Origin: Polynucleobacter sp.
GTDB lineage: Bacteria; Pseudomonadota; Gammaproteobacteria; Burkholderiales; Burkholderiaceae
Reading direction: 5' to 3'
NCBI GenBank assembly: GCA_024642065.1
Contig: JAHEBW010000044.1
Coordinates: forward strand, 1-64,000
Length of the DNA stretch: 64,000 nucleotides
Shown here: positions 44,852-52,867 of the stretch, one piece after another
How positions within the stretch are numbered: the first letter of the stretch is position 1
Layout of the letters: every line of letters starts with the position of its first letter
The notes under the pieces: model-generated
Told to the model about the DNA's origin: nothing
Seen by the model: the letters and a program-made list of their open reading frames with translations, nothing else
The model's database searches: none
Made by a program: the position numbers and the translations under genes

Positions 44852-45997
44852 ATGGGTAGATATTCCTTTGATAAATGCATTATTCGGTCTAACACTCACT
44901 CAGTTAAATGGGGTCAATTTGCAAATCAAGATATTGTGCCGTTAACTATTGCTGATATGGATTTTCCGGTTGCTCCTTGCATACTAGAAAGCCTATTAAG
45001 TAGGGTGAAACATGGCATTTACGGCTATTCTCAACGGGAAGATTTGGTATTAAAAATTCAAAAATTTCTCATAAAAGAGTATGGTTGGGATGTAAATAGT
45101 AAAGATATTATTATTGTCCCTAGTATAGTAAATGCCCTATACATGATGCCTCAACTTTTAATGAGTCATAGTGGACATGCACTTATCCCAAGCTCTATCT
45201 ATTCAAAAATTTTTAACACATTTGAGCGATCAAATCATCAAATATCATTTTCAAAATTAAAACTTTCTAATTGTCGTTGGTCGATTGATTATTCTGATTT
45301 AGAAAAACAATTATGATCTACTACACAATTAATGATGTTATGTAATCCGCACAACCCCGTTGGAACTGTATATACTCGAACTGAGTTGGAGAAAATTGGC
45401 GATTTTTGTAGCCAAAATAATTTATTTATATGTAGTGATGAAATTCATGCTCAACTAGTTATAGATGGATGTGAAAAGCATATACCCATAGCAAGTATTA
45501 ACGCTGATTTGTCAAATCGAACCGTCACCCTAATGTCTCTAAATAAGGTATTCAATATTTCTGGTGTGGGTTTGGGTTGGTGTATTTGTTCGAATCCAGA
45601 TATACGGAAAAAAATTGTGCGTATGGTTGATCATCAGTCCATATACCCTAATATTATTGCCTATGAAGCAACTTGTGCGGCGCTTGATGATGGCGACGCC
45701 TGGAGAAGTGAGTTGTTGGAATATTTGTGGGGCAATCAACTTCTTATCAGGAATTGGTTGAGGAACCGATCTGACTTTTTTTGGGCACTCTCTCCAGCAA
45801 CTTATTTGGCTTGGTTGAGGTGTGATAAGGGCTATACTCAAAATCAATTCCTCAATAATGGTGTTGCTCTAATGTCGGGTAAAGACTTTGGTGGTGATGA
45901 GTACTCAAATTTTTTTCGATTGAATTATGCGTTACCTAAACAACAATTGATGAAAGCTCTTTCAAAAATTGAGTTAGCCTGTCAGGCTAAAAATTAA
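44852..45997 (+). pseudogene. PatB/MalY-type PLP aminotransferase or C-S lyase, interrupted by an in-frame TGA
   Basis: Two track ORFs in the same frame (44822-45316 and 45332-45997) form one normal protein broken only by TGA at 45314-45316. The first part has NTHSVKWGQF and PLTIADMDFPVA, typical of PatB/MalY; the second resumes with MMLCNPHNPVGTVY and carries ICSDEIHAQL and the PLP lysine in LMSLNKVFNISG. Family members cleave cystathionine or transaminate. The preferred start is the ATG at 44852, eight bases after AGGCGAGAG, not the TTG at 44822. No frameshift and no other lesion is visible, so the mutation is recent, suppressed, or a sequencing error. Without the TGA it would be 381 residues. 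Confidence 0.85.
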
Positions 45998-46220
45998 TCA
46001 AATTTGAATCGGATTAAGTTATTGAGGCTTAAATCTTTGATCTAAAATTACCTACTAGGTGTCGGTCCATATTTTAGCCACTCGGTTAAGAGTGCCTGCT
46101 TTGTTCTCAGCCTAGCAAGTTAAGGATTTATTACTGCTATGATGGATTCATAAGTTATAATTGCCAGGGTGTATTTTCTAAAATACCTTTCTTCCGTTAG
46201 CTTTATTTTTTGGCAAACAA
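45998..46220 (+). promoter_or_regulatory. Intergenic region with candidate promoter for the repeat protein
   Basis: This 223-base gap holds a consensus -10, TATAAT, at 46156-46161 without a good -35 at normal spacing. A short inverted repeat (GTATTTT, CT, AAAATAC) lies between it and the ATG. No other gene was seen here. Confidence 0.4.
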
Positions 46221-47848
46221 ATGCCAACCTACACAGATAATAATTCTGACAATACAGCCTTGAAAAATAATCAATTTTTTGTTAGTAAATTTTTTGATGT
46301 TTATGTATTGTTTTTGATTTTTCTAAGTAAGGAAATTAATTCAGCGGAAGTAATTTGCTCCATTTTAGGCGAATCTTCGCCATTCCAGACAGTTAATCCA
46401 AATTACGAGGATGCCTTAGGTTGTCTGGGGTTAGATCGCAAAATTTATTGCCCCCAAAAAATTCATAAAAACACTTTTTGTGAGTCGAATGATCCTAATA
46501 ATGATGAAGATCTAGCTCTAAGCGATGACATTGATTTCCTTGAAGCGATCCTTGATAAGAATTCACTATGGTTTAATTATGTCGATATTGAATTAAATTC
46601 TGGCATTACATTAAATCTAGAAACATTGGTTTCTGAAGAGTTTTTTGGGGAAGTGCAAACTTTACCGTGGATAGAGACTTTGACGGTACTTGGTGCCATC
46701 ATGGTAAACCAAATAATATCAAACTCTAGGGACTCTGATACAAGTAAAAATCTACTAAATGAGCCAATGGTCAATGCGACTGACTTGATCGATTTAGATC
46801 TCGGTAAGTCAGATATAGTTGATGCATCAAGGATCTTGACAATTACCGGGAGTGCCTCTGACATTCTTTTTGTTGTTCAGTCATCTGGGATCACGACCTC
46901 TAGTACGTATAACGCGACAGTCTCTAATACAACGGTAGCTGCGGCTGATTTGAGTTTGATTGATGCAGACACGTCTGGCACGGTTGATGCTACAGCAGCG
47001 ACGACGATCACGGGTACGGCTGCGGAGCTGGTAACTGCTATCCAGTCATCTGGGATCACGACCTCTAGTACGTATAACGCAACCACTTCTAGTGGTACTA
47101 CAACTGTAGCGCAGGCGAATACGATGGATGGTGACACAACAGGGATTGTGACGGCGACGATATCGGATGGTGATTTGAGTACCTTGGGTGGTTTAACGGG
47201 TACTGGTAATGCTTACACGATCACGGTGACGGATACGACGGTAGCTCAGCTGACTTGAACACTTTGGATGGTAAGACGACGGTGGCTGTAGGAGCGACAG
47301 CGGCGACGACGATCACGGGTACGGCTGCGGAGCTGGTAACTGCTATCCAGTCATCTGGGATCACGACCTCTAGTACGTATAACGTGACGGTGAATGATGC
47401 TGTATCGGTGTCGGATGCAAACACGATAGATGCTGATACGACAGGGACTGTGACGGCGACGATATCGGATGGTGATTTGAGTACCTTGGGTGGTTTAACG
47501 GGTACTGGTAATGCTTACACGATCACGGTGACGGATACGACGGTAGCTGCAGCTGACTTGAACACTTTGGATGGTAAGGTGTTTGGTGTCTTGAACGTTG
47601 CGCTGGCCGTTAGTCTTAGCGGTAGTGATGATGATATTTATCAGTTAATAAACTCTATTGAGAGTTTAACTAGTTCTACATACGATGTATACATTGATGG
47701 TGAGGGAGTTGCCGTTTCTGCAGCATTTTTGCGAGCCATCGACGAAGATACAGCGGGATCAATTTTTGTATCAAATAATGATGGTTTAATTGGTTTGGCA
47801 GCAGACATTAATAGCGTAATGGCTTCAAATTTTATTTACTTTGTATAG
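46221..47848 (+). pseudogene. Repeat-rich secreted-type protein, broken by a one-base deletion
   Basis: The track shows 46221-47258 and 47255-47848 in different frames, but together they make one protein. An internal DNA repeat shows why: the second copy reads GTAGCTGCAGCTGACTTG (from 47543), while the first (from 47241) lacks one G after 47246, which shifts into an early TGA. The protein starts MPTYTDNNSDNT, has a hydrophobic stretch at about 27-40, cysteines at about 50-90, and then Thr/Ala-rich units such as TITGTAAELVTAIQSSGITT and TATISDGDLSTLGGLTGTG. It ends MASNFIYFV. I infer a surface or secreted protein; the family is not firmly recognised. Confidence 0.75.
46998..47578 (+). repeat. 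Near-perfect tandem DNA repeats of about 300 bases inside the repeat protein gene
   Basis: An 81-base block at 46998-47078 recurs identically at 47303-47383, and part of it also occurs at about 46878-46914. A 100-base block at 47147-47246 recurs identically at 47449-47548, and the match continues on the far side of the missing G. Such identity between copies favours recombination and also assembly errors. Confidence 0.9.
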
Positions 47849-47930
47849 TAAATAAGCACTCCAGCAATTTAAATTCTGCTTGTGGTTTTGAATTCATGGA
47901 TTTATATAGGCTAATTTTGTCTTCTCGTGG

Positions 47931-49259
47931 TTATACGAGGTTATTTTTACTTAGTGTAATTGCAACCTCAACCCCGGATGTTTTACCTTGAATAGGTGAA
48001 TTAATTTCCATCGTTGCATTGATCTGTTCTGCAAGCATTTGAGTTATGGATAATCCAATTCCTAATCCAAATTTTCTGCTACCCCTCTCGTAACGAGTCA
48101 GCATTTTTGCTATCTGTTCTGCAGTAAGGGTTGGGTGTTCGTTTTGTATTGTAATAGTTCTATTTGGTCCAATTACAACGTTGATTGGAGTTTCTTTGTC
48201 AGAGTGCTGATTGGCATTCTCAAGTAGGTTTAACAAAATAATTCCTAAAACTTCTTCATCACCTAAGCACTCTTCAATTGGAGATAGGATGCTGATGTTG
48301 TAGTACCTTTTATTTTTTATTTTTAATGTTTCAATGGTATGACGTGTAACTAACTCAATATTTATTGGATATAGATTCTGAATTTGATTGGTTTCAGCTC
48401 GAGTTAGTTGTAAAAACTTATTAACTAAATTTTCAAGCGCATCTAAACTTGAATTTAATTTAATTAATCTTACTAATACTTCATCATTTTTCAATCCTAT
48501 CCTTGCAACCTCTAATTGTGCTTTCGCAACAGATATAGGTGTTCTGAATTCGTGAGCAATGTTTTCTGAAAAATTTTTTTCCTTTTCAAGAATGCTTCTT
48601 AGTCTAGTAATTAAATAATTAACAGCGTTACCTACTTCAGCAATCTCTCTAGGCAGGTTTTTTATTGCAATAGGTTTTAGATCTTGAATAGATAGTTTTG
48701 AGATTTCTTGACTGTACTTTTGAATAGTTTCACTAAAATTGGAAAGCCCTTGGTAAACAGACCAATATATTAGAGGTATTAATAAAATTAATGGCCATAG
48801 TAGGACTAAATATATTTCATTAATAATTTCTTCACGGTGAGCTATTGGTTCAAATACATAAATCAGGTAGTCTCCATTTTCAGTGCTTGAGCCAAACACC
48901 CTCATGCCTTCCTTGTCGCTGAATCCTTCCTTTAACATTTTTTGATTATTCATGGGAGACCGATGTGATCTGACTAATATCTGGCCAAACTTATTTTGAA
49001 TTTGATAGCTTAGATTGTCATCAGTCAATGGGAGTGGCACGAGTTCAATATCAATGTTTTCTCTATTTCGATTTTCAATGTCAATGATGGCAAGTGGTAG
49101 GATGCGCTCTGCAGTTTCTTTCAAAGACTCATCCAAAAAGGCATACGTTTTTTTTTCAATTACTTTAAATGTGATGATCAAAACCACAAACCATAAAAGT
49201 ACTGATATCAGAATTATTCTTAATGCAATGTTGTGTTTTAGGTTAATTTTTACTCGCAT
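47931..49259 (-). CDS. Sensor histidine kinase (QseC/PmrB-like)
   Basis: A 442-residue membrane kinase. Two membrane helices (about 11-31 and 150-168) flank a periplasmic sensor of about 120 residues. The phosphoacceptor block is ENIAHEFRTPISVAKAQ with His236; the ATP-binding domain shows LLNLLENANQHSD (N-box) and FGLGIGLSITQML (G-box). It overlaps the response regulator gene by ten bases, so the two form one unit. Its signal is unknown; the predicted regulon (thiol-redox and DUF3570 genes) hints at envelope redox or metal stress. Confidence 0.92.
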   Translation of the reverse strand: MRVKINLKHNIALRIILISVLLWFVVLIITFKVIEKKTYAFLDESLKETAERILPLAIIDIENRNRENIDIELVPLPLTDDNLSYQIQNKFGQILVRSHRSPMNNQKMLKEGFSDKEGMRVFGSSTENGDYLIYVFEPIAHREEIINEIYLVLLWPLILLIPLIYWSVYQGLSNFSETIQKYSQEISKLSIQDLKPIAIKNLPREIAEVGNAVNYLITRLRSILEKEKNFSENIAHEFRTPISVAKAQLEVARIGLKNDEVLVRLIKLNSSLDALENLVNKFLQLTRAETNQIQNLYPINIELVTRHTIETLKIKNKRYYNISILSPIEECLGDEEVLGIILLNLLENANQHSDKETPINVVIGPNRTITIQNEHPTLTAEQIAKMLTRYERGSRKFGLGIGLSITQMLAEQINATMEINSPIQGKTSGVEVAITLSKNNLV

Positions 49260-49909
49260 AATGTTTTGATTCTATATCCAAGACCTCTAATTGTTTGAAT
49301 TAAGTCTGGACCCATTTTTTTTCTAAGAGAACTAATGTGAACTTCGAGTGTATTGCTGTCAATAAAATTTTCATTTGCATATACGGCATCTGTTAGTTGA
49401 TTTTTATTGACAATATGGTTTGGAGTTTGACAGAGTCTTTCAAGAATTAGCCATTCTTTATTAGTTAAATTAAGAGGCTCATTGTCAAGGGTCACTAGCT
49501 TAGCTATTAAATTAATTTCAATATCATTTATTTGTATTGATTTATTCCCACTCAATCTTCTTTGTATGGCGTTTATTCTCGCTAATAACTCCGAAAGTTC
49601 ATACGGCTTAGTAAGATAATCATCTGCACCCATATTTAATCCTTCAATACGGTCTTCAATTTGGTGTTTGGCTGTTGTGATGATGATTGCTGGCAAATAT
49701 TTTTTCCTTTTTGCATGCTGAATTAAATTCATACCATTACCATCTGGTAAGTTGATATCTAAAATAATTGCAGAATACTCCATTGCATCTAGATGTTTTT
49801 TTGCATCTTTTAGGTTGCTGGCAATTGAACCCTGGTGCTTGAATGCAATAAGATAACTCTGAATTGCATCTGCAAGATCTGCGCTGTCTTCAACAATAAG
49901 TACATTCAT
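49250..49909 (-). CDS. OmpR-family response regulator (QseB/PmrA-like)
   Basis: A 219-residue transcription factor. The receiver domain has the phosphorylated Asp51 in IILDINLPDGNG and Lys101 in DDYLTKPYEL. The C-terminal winged helix shows LTNKEWLILERLC and NTLEVHISSLRKKMG, typical of OmpR/PhoB. The direct repeat CTTAAG-N5-CTTAAG, 25 bases upstream of its start, resembles PmrA/QseB boxes, and a similar box precedes dsbD, so it likely controls itself, tlpA-apbE and dsbD. Confidence 0.94.
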   Translation of the reverse strand: MNVLIVEDSADLADAIQSYLIAFKHQGSIASNLKDAKKHLDAMEYSAIILDINLPDGNGMNLIQHAKRKKYLPAIIITTAKHQIEDRIEGLNMGADDYLTKPYELSELLARINAIQRRLSGNKSIQINDIEINLIAKLVTLDNEPLNLTNKEWLILERLCQTPNHIVNKNQLTDAVYANENFIDSNTLEVHISSLRKKMGPDLIQTIRGLGYRIKTLCE

Positions 49910-49934
49910 ATTTATTTAAGCTTAAAGGAAATTT

Positions 49935-49951
49935 CTTAAGATTACCTTAAG
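49935..49951. promoter_or_regulatory. PmrA/QseB-like operator between the response regulator and tlpA
   Basis: CTTAAG, ATTAC, CTTAAG: two half-sites 11 bases apart, matching the YTTAAK-N5-YTTAAK pattern known for PmrA-type regulators. Because CTTAAG is its own complement, the site reads the same on both strands and can serve both divergent operons. A TATGAT at 49968-49973 lies 16 bases downstream toward tlpA. Confidence 0.75.
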
Positions 49952-49996
49952 GTTAAAAGTTTACAGTTATGATATTGATCTAATTAAAGTAAACAA

Positions 49997-50506
49997 ATGA
50001 AAAAATTATTGCAAGCACTACTTGTGTCATTTTCGATTATTACCTGTATCCAGTATTCTGGGAACGCGTTGGCAGTTAGTCCCGGTGAGATGGCTCCTGA
50101 CATCAATCTTACGGGAAGTGGTTCTGAATCAGTATCTTTAAATCAATACCGTGGGAAAGTAGTCTATTTGGATTTTTGGGCATCCTGGTGTGGCCCTTGT
50201 AGACAGTCATTTCCTTGGATGAATGCGATGCATGATAAATATGCAGGTAAAGGTTTGGTTGTTTTAGCGATCAATCTAGATGGAAATCAAACTGATGCCC
50301 AAAAGTTTTTGCAAGAGAATCCAGCTCGTTTTGCTTTAGGATTTGACCCAAAGGCTCGAACTCCTAGATTATTTGGTGTTAAGGGAATGCCTACAAGTTA
50401 CTTGGTGGACCGTCATGGTAGAGTGGTCGATGTTCATGTTGGTTTTAATGTTGATAAAAAAGATGAGTTAGAGTTAAAACTTATTAAGTTGCTCGAAGGA
50501 AGGTAA
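49997..50506 (+). CDS. TlpA-like periplasmic thioredoxin-fold protein
   Basis: A 169-residue thiol-disulfide protein. A signal peptide covers about residues 1-26 (ending NALA). The mature domain begins PGEMAPDINLTGSGSE and has the active site FWASWCGPCRQSF (Cys65, Cys68), then KGMPTSYLVDRHGRV with the cis-proline loop. TlpA/ResA-type proteins reduce periplasmic disulfides and receive electrons from DsbD or CcdA; a dsbD gene lies 2.4 kb downstream under a similar operator. It is first in the operon tlpA-DUF4266-DUF3570-apbE. Confidence 0.9.
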   Translation: MKKLLQALLVSFSIITCIQYSGNALAVSPGEMAPDINLTGSGSESVSLNQYRGKVVYLDFWASWCGPCRQSFPWMNAMHDKYAGKGLVVLAINLDGNQTDAQKFLQENPARFALGFDPKARTPRLFGVKGMPTSYLVDRHGRVVDVHVGFNVDKKDELELKLIKLLEGR

Positions 50507-50508
50507 TG

Positions 50509-50745
50509 ATGATCAAAAAATATCACTTTTACAAATGGATTATTTTGTTGTTTTTTGTGAATATGTATGGTTGTGCAACAACTATACAATCTGTTCAGCC
50601 ATGGGAAAAAGGATATCTTGCAAAACAAGAAATGCTGTTGGAGTCTGATTCGATGGATGCAGCATTTGTTGAGCACACATACAGCAGTAAGGAAGCATCA
50701 TCTGGCGGAGCTGGTGTTGGTGGTGGTGGTTGTGGTTGTAATTAA
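50509..50745 (+). CDS. DUF4266-type small lipoprotein with Gly/Cys-rich C-terminus
   Basis: A 78-residue protein. A short signal peptide ends at a lipobox MYGC; VQPWEKGYLAKQEM follows, and the protein ends SSGGAGVGGGGCGCN. This compact layout is that of DUF4266 proteins, which usually sit next to DUF3570 and ApbE genes. The function is unknown. The two terminal cysteines in a glycine run look suited to metal binding or disulfide exchange with the neighbouring TlpA. The ATG at 50509 fits the AAGGAAGG site best; ATG 50506 overlaps the tlpA stop. Confidence 0.85.
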   Translation: MIKKYHFYKWIILLFFVNMYGCATTIQSVQPWEKGYLAKQEMLLESDSMDAAFVEHTYSSKEASSGGAGVGGGGCGCN

Positions 50746-50768
50746 TTTAAATGACAGAAGGTGCTTTT

Positions 50769-51908
50769 ATGAGTAAAGCTAATCAAACAACAAATACAAT
50801 AATTACAAAGTCTAAAACCTTAAAATTATTAGCTGTTGCAGCTGCCAGCTTACCAATTAGTCAGATTTTACATGCTGAAGCTGTTCCTGAAAGAGCTGAA
50901 ATTGGATTTAAGTATTTAGATTATCTTGATTACCAACCTGATCAAGATCGTATTCGAATCAAAGCCCCCTCCTTAATGATTATGACTCCCATAGCTGGAG
51001 AGTGGTCATTAACTGCAACAGCTGTCACTGATAGTGTCACGGGAGCCTCGCCAAGATATCAAGATCAGCAGTTAACTAAGCTCAAAGATCGTCGTAACGC
51101 ATACACAACATCTGTAACTAGATATTTACCTCATAGCACTTATACATTGGGTGTCTCTTATAGTGGAGAGACTGATTATGTTTCTCGCGGCCAGTCGTTC
51201 CAGGCGAACTTTTCTTCTGATGATAAAAATACTACTTTGACGCTTGGTGTGGGTAATTCTAATGATGTGATATTGCCTAATCATGCCTATTTAGAGCAGC
51301 GTGAGAAAAAAGATGTTGTTGACGGAATTCTTGGTATTACCCAAGTATTTACACCTTACGATATTGGTCAAGTAACATACAGACACTCTTCTGGAACGGG
51401 ATATTTCTCAGATCAATATAAGCAGTTTGATATCCGACCTACAAACAGAATAAGTGATTCTATTTTTTTACGATGGAACCATCATTTTCCTGGCGCCGAT
51501 GGAACCTTAAGAAGTTCCTATAGATTTTATAAGGATAATTGGCAGGTTAAGTCTCATACTCTAGGGTTTGAATACATACAAAATTTAGGCTCTGGTTGGA
51601 CGGTAACGCCATTGCTTCGCTATTATTCTCAAACAAAGGCTAGTTTTTATCAGGAAACCGCTGACTTCGCGATTTTAAATAACGTACTGGATTCTGGAAA
51701 TTATATGTCAGTGGATCAACGTTTGTCTGCTTTTGGTGCGGTGACTTACGGAGCTAAATTAAGCAAATGGATTGGTAAAGATTTTCTAGCCGATTTTAAG
51801 TTTGAACAATATGAGCAACGTGGCAGTTGGGCGTTGAGTAATGGTAATAACTTGCTTTCCCCTTTTAAGGCTCGTAGTTATCAAATTGGTGTCAAATATT
51901 TCTTCTAA
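50769..51908 (+). CDS. DUF3570 outer-membrane beta-barrel-like protein with flavinylation-like motif
   Basis: A 379-residue exported protein. The signal peptide ends near ILHAEA. The rest alternates beta strands with the spacing of a barrel and ends YQIGVKYFF, with a terminal Phe. AVTDSVTGASPRY at about residues 86-98 matches the ApbE target pattern Dxx(S/T)GA(T/S), and an ApbE gene follows nine bases downstream. I therefore infer a covalently FMN-carrying outer-membrane protein, which has not been shown here. The ATG at 50769 has GAAGG at good spacing; the track start 50751 adds six residues. Confidence 0.82.
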   Translation: MSKANQTTNTIITKSKTLKLLAVAAASLPISQILHAEAVPERAEIGFKYLDYLDYQPDQDRIRIKAPSLMIMTPIAGEWSLTATAVTDSVTGASPRYQDQQLTKLKDRRNAYTTSVTRYLPHSTYTLGVSYSGETDYVSRGQSFQANFSSDDKNTTLTLGVGNSNDVILPNHAYLEQREKKDVVDGILGITQVFTPYDIGQVTYRHSSGTGYFSDQYKQFDIRPTNRISDSIFLRWNHHFPGADGTLRSSYRFYKDNWQVKSHTLGFEYIQNLGSGWTVTPLLRYYSQTKASFYQETADFAILNNVLDSGNYMSVDQRLSAFGAVTYGAKLSKWIGKDFLADFKFEQYEQRGSWALSNGNNLLSPFKARSYQIGVKYFF

Positions 51909-51916
51909 GGATTGCA

Positions 51917-52810
51917 GTGAATGCTGAATTTGCTAGCCATGTTTTTAGATCCATGGCTAGCCGTTGTGAGATTTGTATTGCTGGCTTAAATAGTAAAAAT
52001 ATTCAGGATATTTTTATTTCAGGTGAGTCAGAGGTTAGGCGTATTGAAAAAAAATACTCTCGTTACTTGAATGAAAGCGTTATTTCAAGGATCAACGCTT
52101 CAGCTGGGAAAAATTGGCTATTTTGTGATGAAGAAACTAATCAATTGCTAGACTATACGGAATCTATGTATCAAATTAGTGGAGGACTATTTGATATCAC
52201 ATCAGGTGTTTTACGTCGTGCTTGGGATTTTTTTGAGTCAAAATTGCCTGACCCAGTGATTTTGCAGGAGTGTTTGTCAATCGTTGGGTGGCGAGATGTG
52301 GTTCGAGCCAACAATGCAATTTTCCTAAAAAATCATGGTATGGAGATTGACTTTGGAGGGGTTGCAAAAGAATATGCAGCTGATCGTTGCGCTCAAGTTT
52401 TATTAGATCAGGGCGTTACCAGTGGTTACGTCAATTTGGCAGGTGATATACGCATATTAGGCCCCAAGCCTGATAACACAGCCTGGTATATAGGGATTCA
52501 ACATCCTCGGGCTCGTTCAGGTGAGATGGTTGCTTCTGTTCCAATTGAGAGTGGTGGATTGGCAACTAGTGGTGATTATGAGAGATATTTTGAGCTAGAT
52601 AATAAGCGCTACTCTCATTTATTAAACCCAAAGACTGGCTACCCAAATCACTCATGGCAATCAGTTAGTGTATTGGCACCATCAACCCTCATTGCTGGTA
52701 CATACAGCACCATTGCGATGTTGATGGATCACTCAGCCATTGATTTTTTGAGAGAATCGAATTTACCCTTTTTTGCAATTGATTCAAGTGGAAAACATTT
52801 CACTAAATAG
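51917..52810 (+). CDS. apbE: FAD:protein FMN transferase (ApbE)
   Basis: ApbE attaches FMN covalently to Ser/Thr of target proteins, using FAD and Mg2+. The 297-residue protein shows YSRYLNESVISRINAS, FDITSGVLRRAWDF, EIDFGGVAKEYAADRC, VNLAGDIRILG and YSHLLNPKTGYP, all family motifs including the FAD-binding Gly-Asp block. It starts at a GTG after AAGG and has no signal peptide or lipobox, unlike most ApbE proteins, so its compartment is unclear. Its likely target is the DUF3570 protein encoded just upstream. Confidence 0.9.
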   Translation: MNAEFASHVFRSMASRCEICIAGLNSKNIQDIFISGESEVRRIEKKYSRYLNESVISRINASAGKNWLFCDEETNQLLDYTESMYQISGGLFDITSGVLRRAWDFFESKLPDPVILQECLSIVGWRDVVRANNAIFLKNHGMEIDFGGVAKEYAADRCAQVLLDQGVTSGYVNLAGDIRILGPKPDNTAWYIGIQHPRARSGEMVASVPIESGGLATSGDYERYFELDNKRYSHLLNPKTGYPNHSWQSVSVLAPSTLIAGTYSTIAMLMDHSAIDFLRESNLPFFAIDSSGKHFTK

Positions 52811-52816
52811 AGAATT

Positions 52817-52833
52817 CTTAAGGTCAGCTTAAT
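52817..52833 (+). promoter_or_regulatory. PmrA/QseB-like operator upstream of dsbD
   Basis: CTTAAG, GTCAG, CTTAAT: the same pattern and spacing as the box upstream of tlpA, 34 bases before the dsbD start. TATATT at 52844-52849 or TAACTA at 52852-52857 could be the -10. The shared box suggests that dsbD and the tlpA operon answer to the same response regulator. Confidence 0.65.
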
Positions 52834-52867
52834 TTTCACATTCTATATTGTTAACTATAGACATTTA

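Noticed and set aside
45314-45316. Selenocysteine reading of the TGA in the PatB-like gene
   Set aside because: No known selenoprotein in this family, no SECIS-like hairpin noticed just after the codon, and no sel genes here.
46877-47578. CRISPR array
   Set aside because: Repeats are hundreds of bases long, coding and directly adjoining; there are no short repeats with unique spacers and no cas genes.
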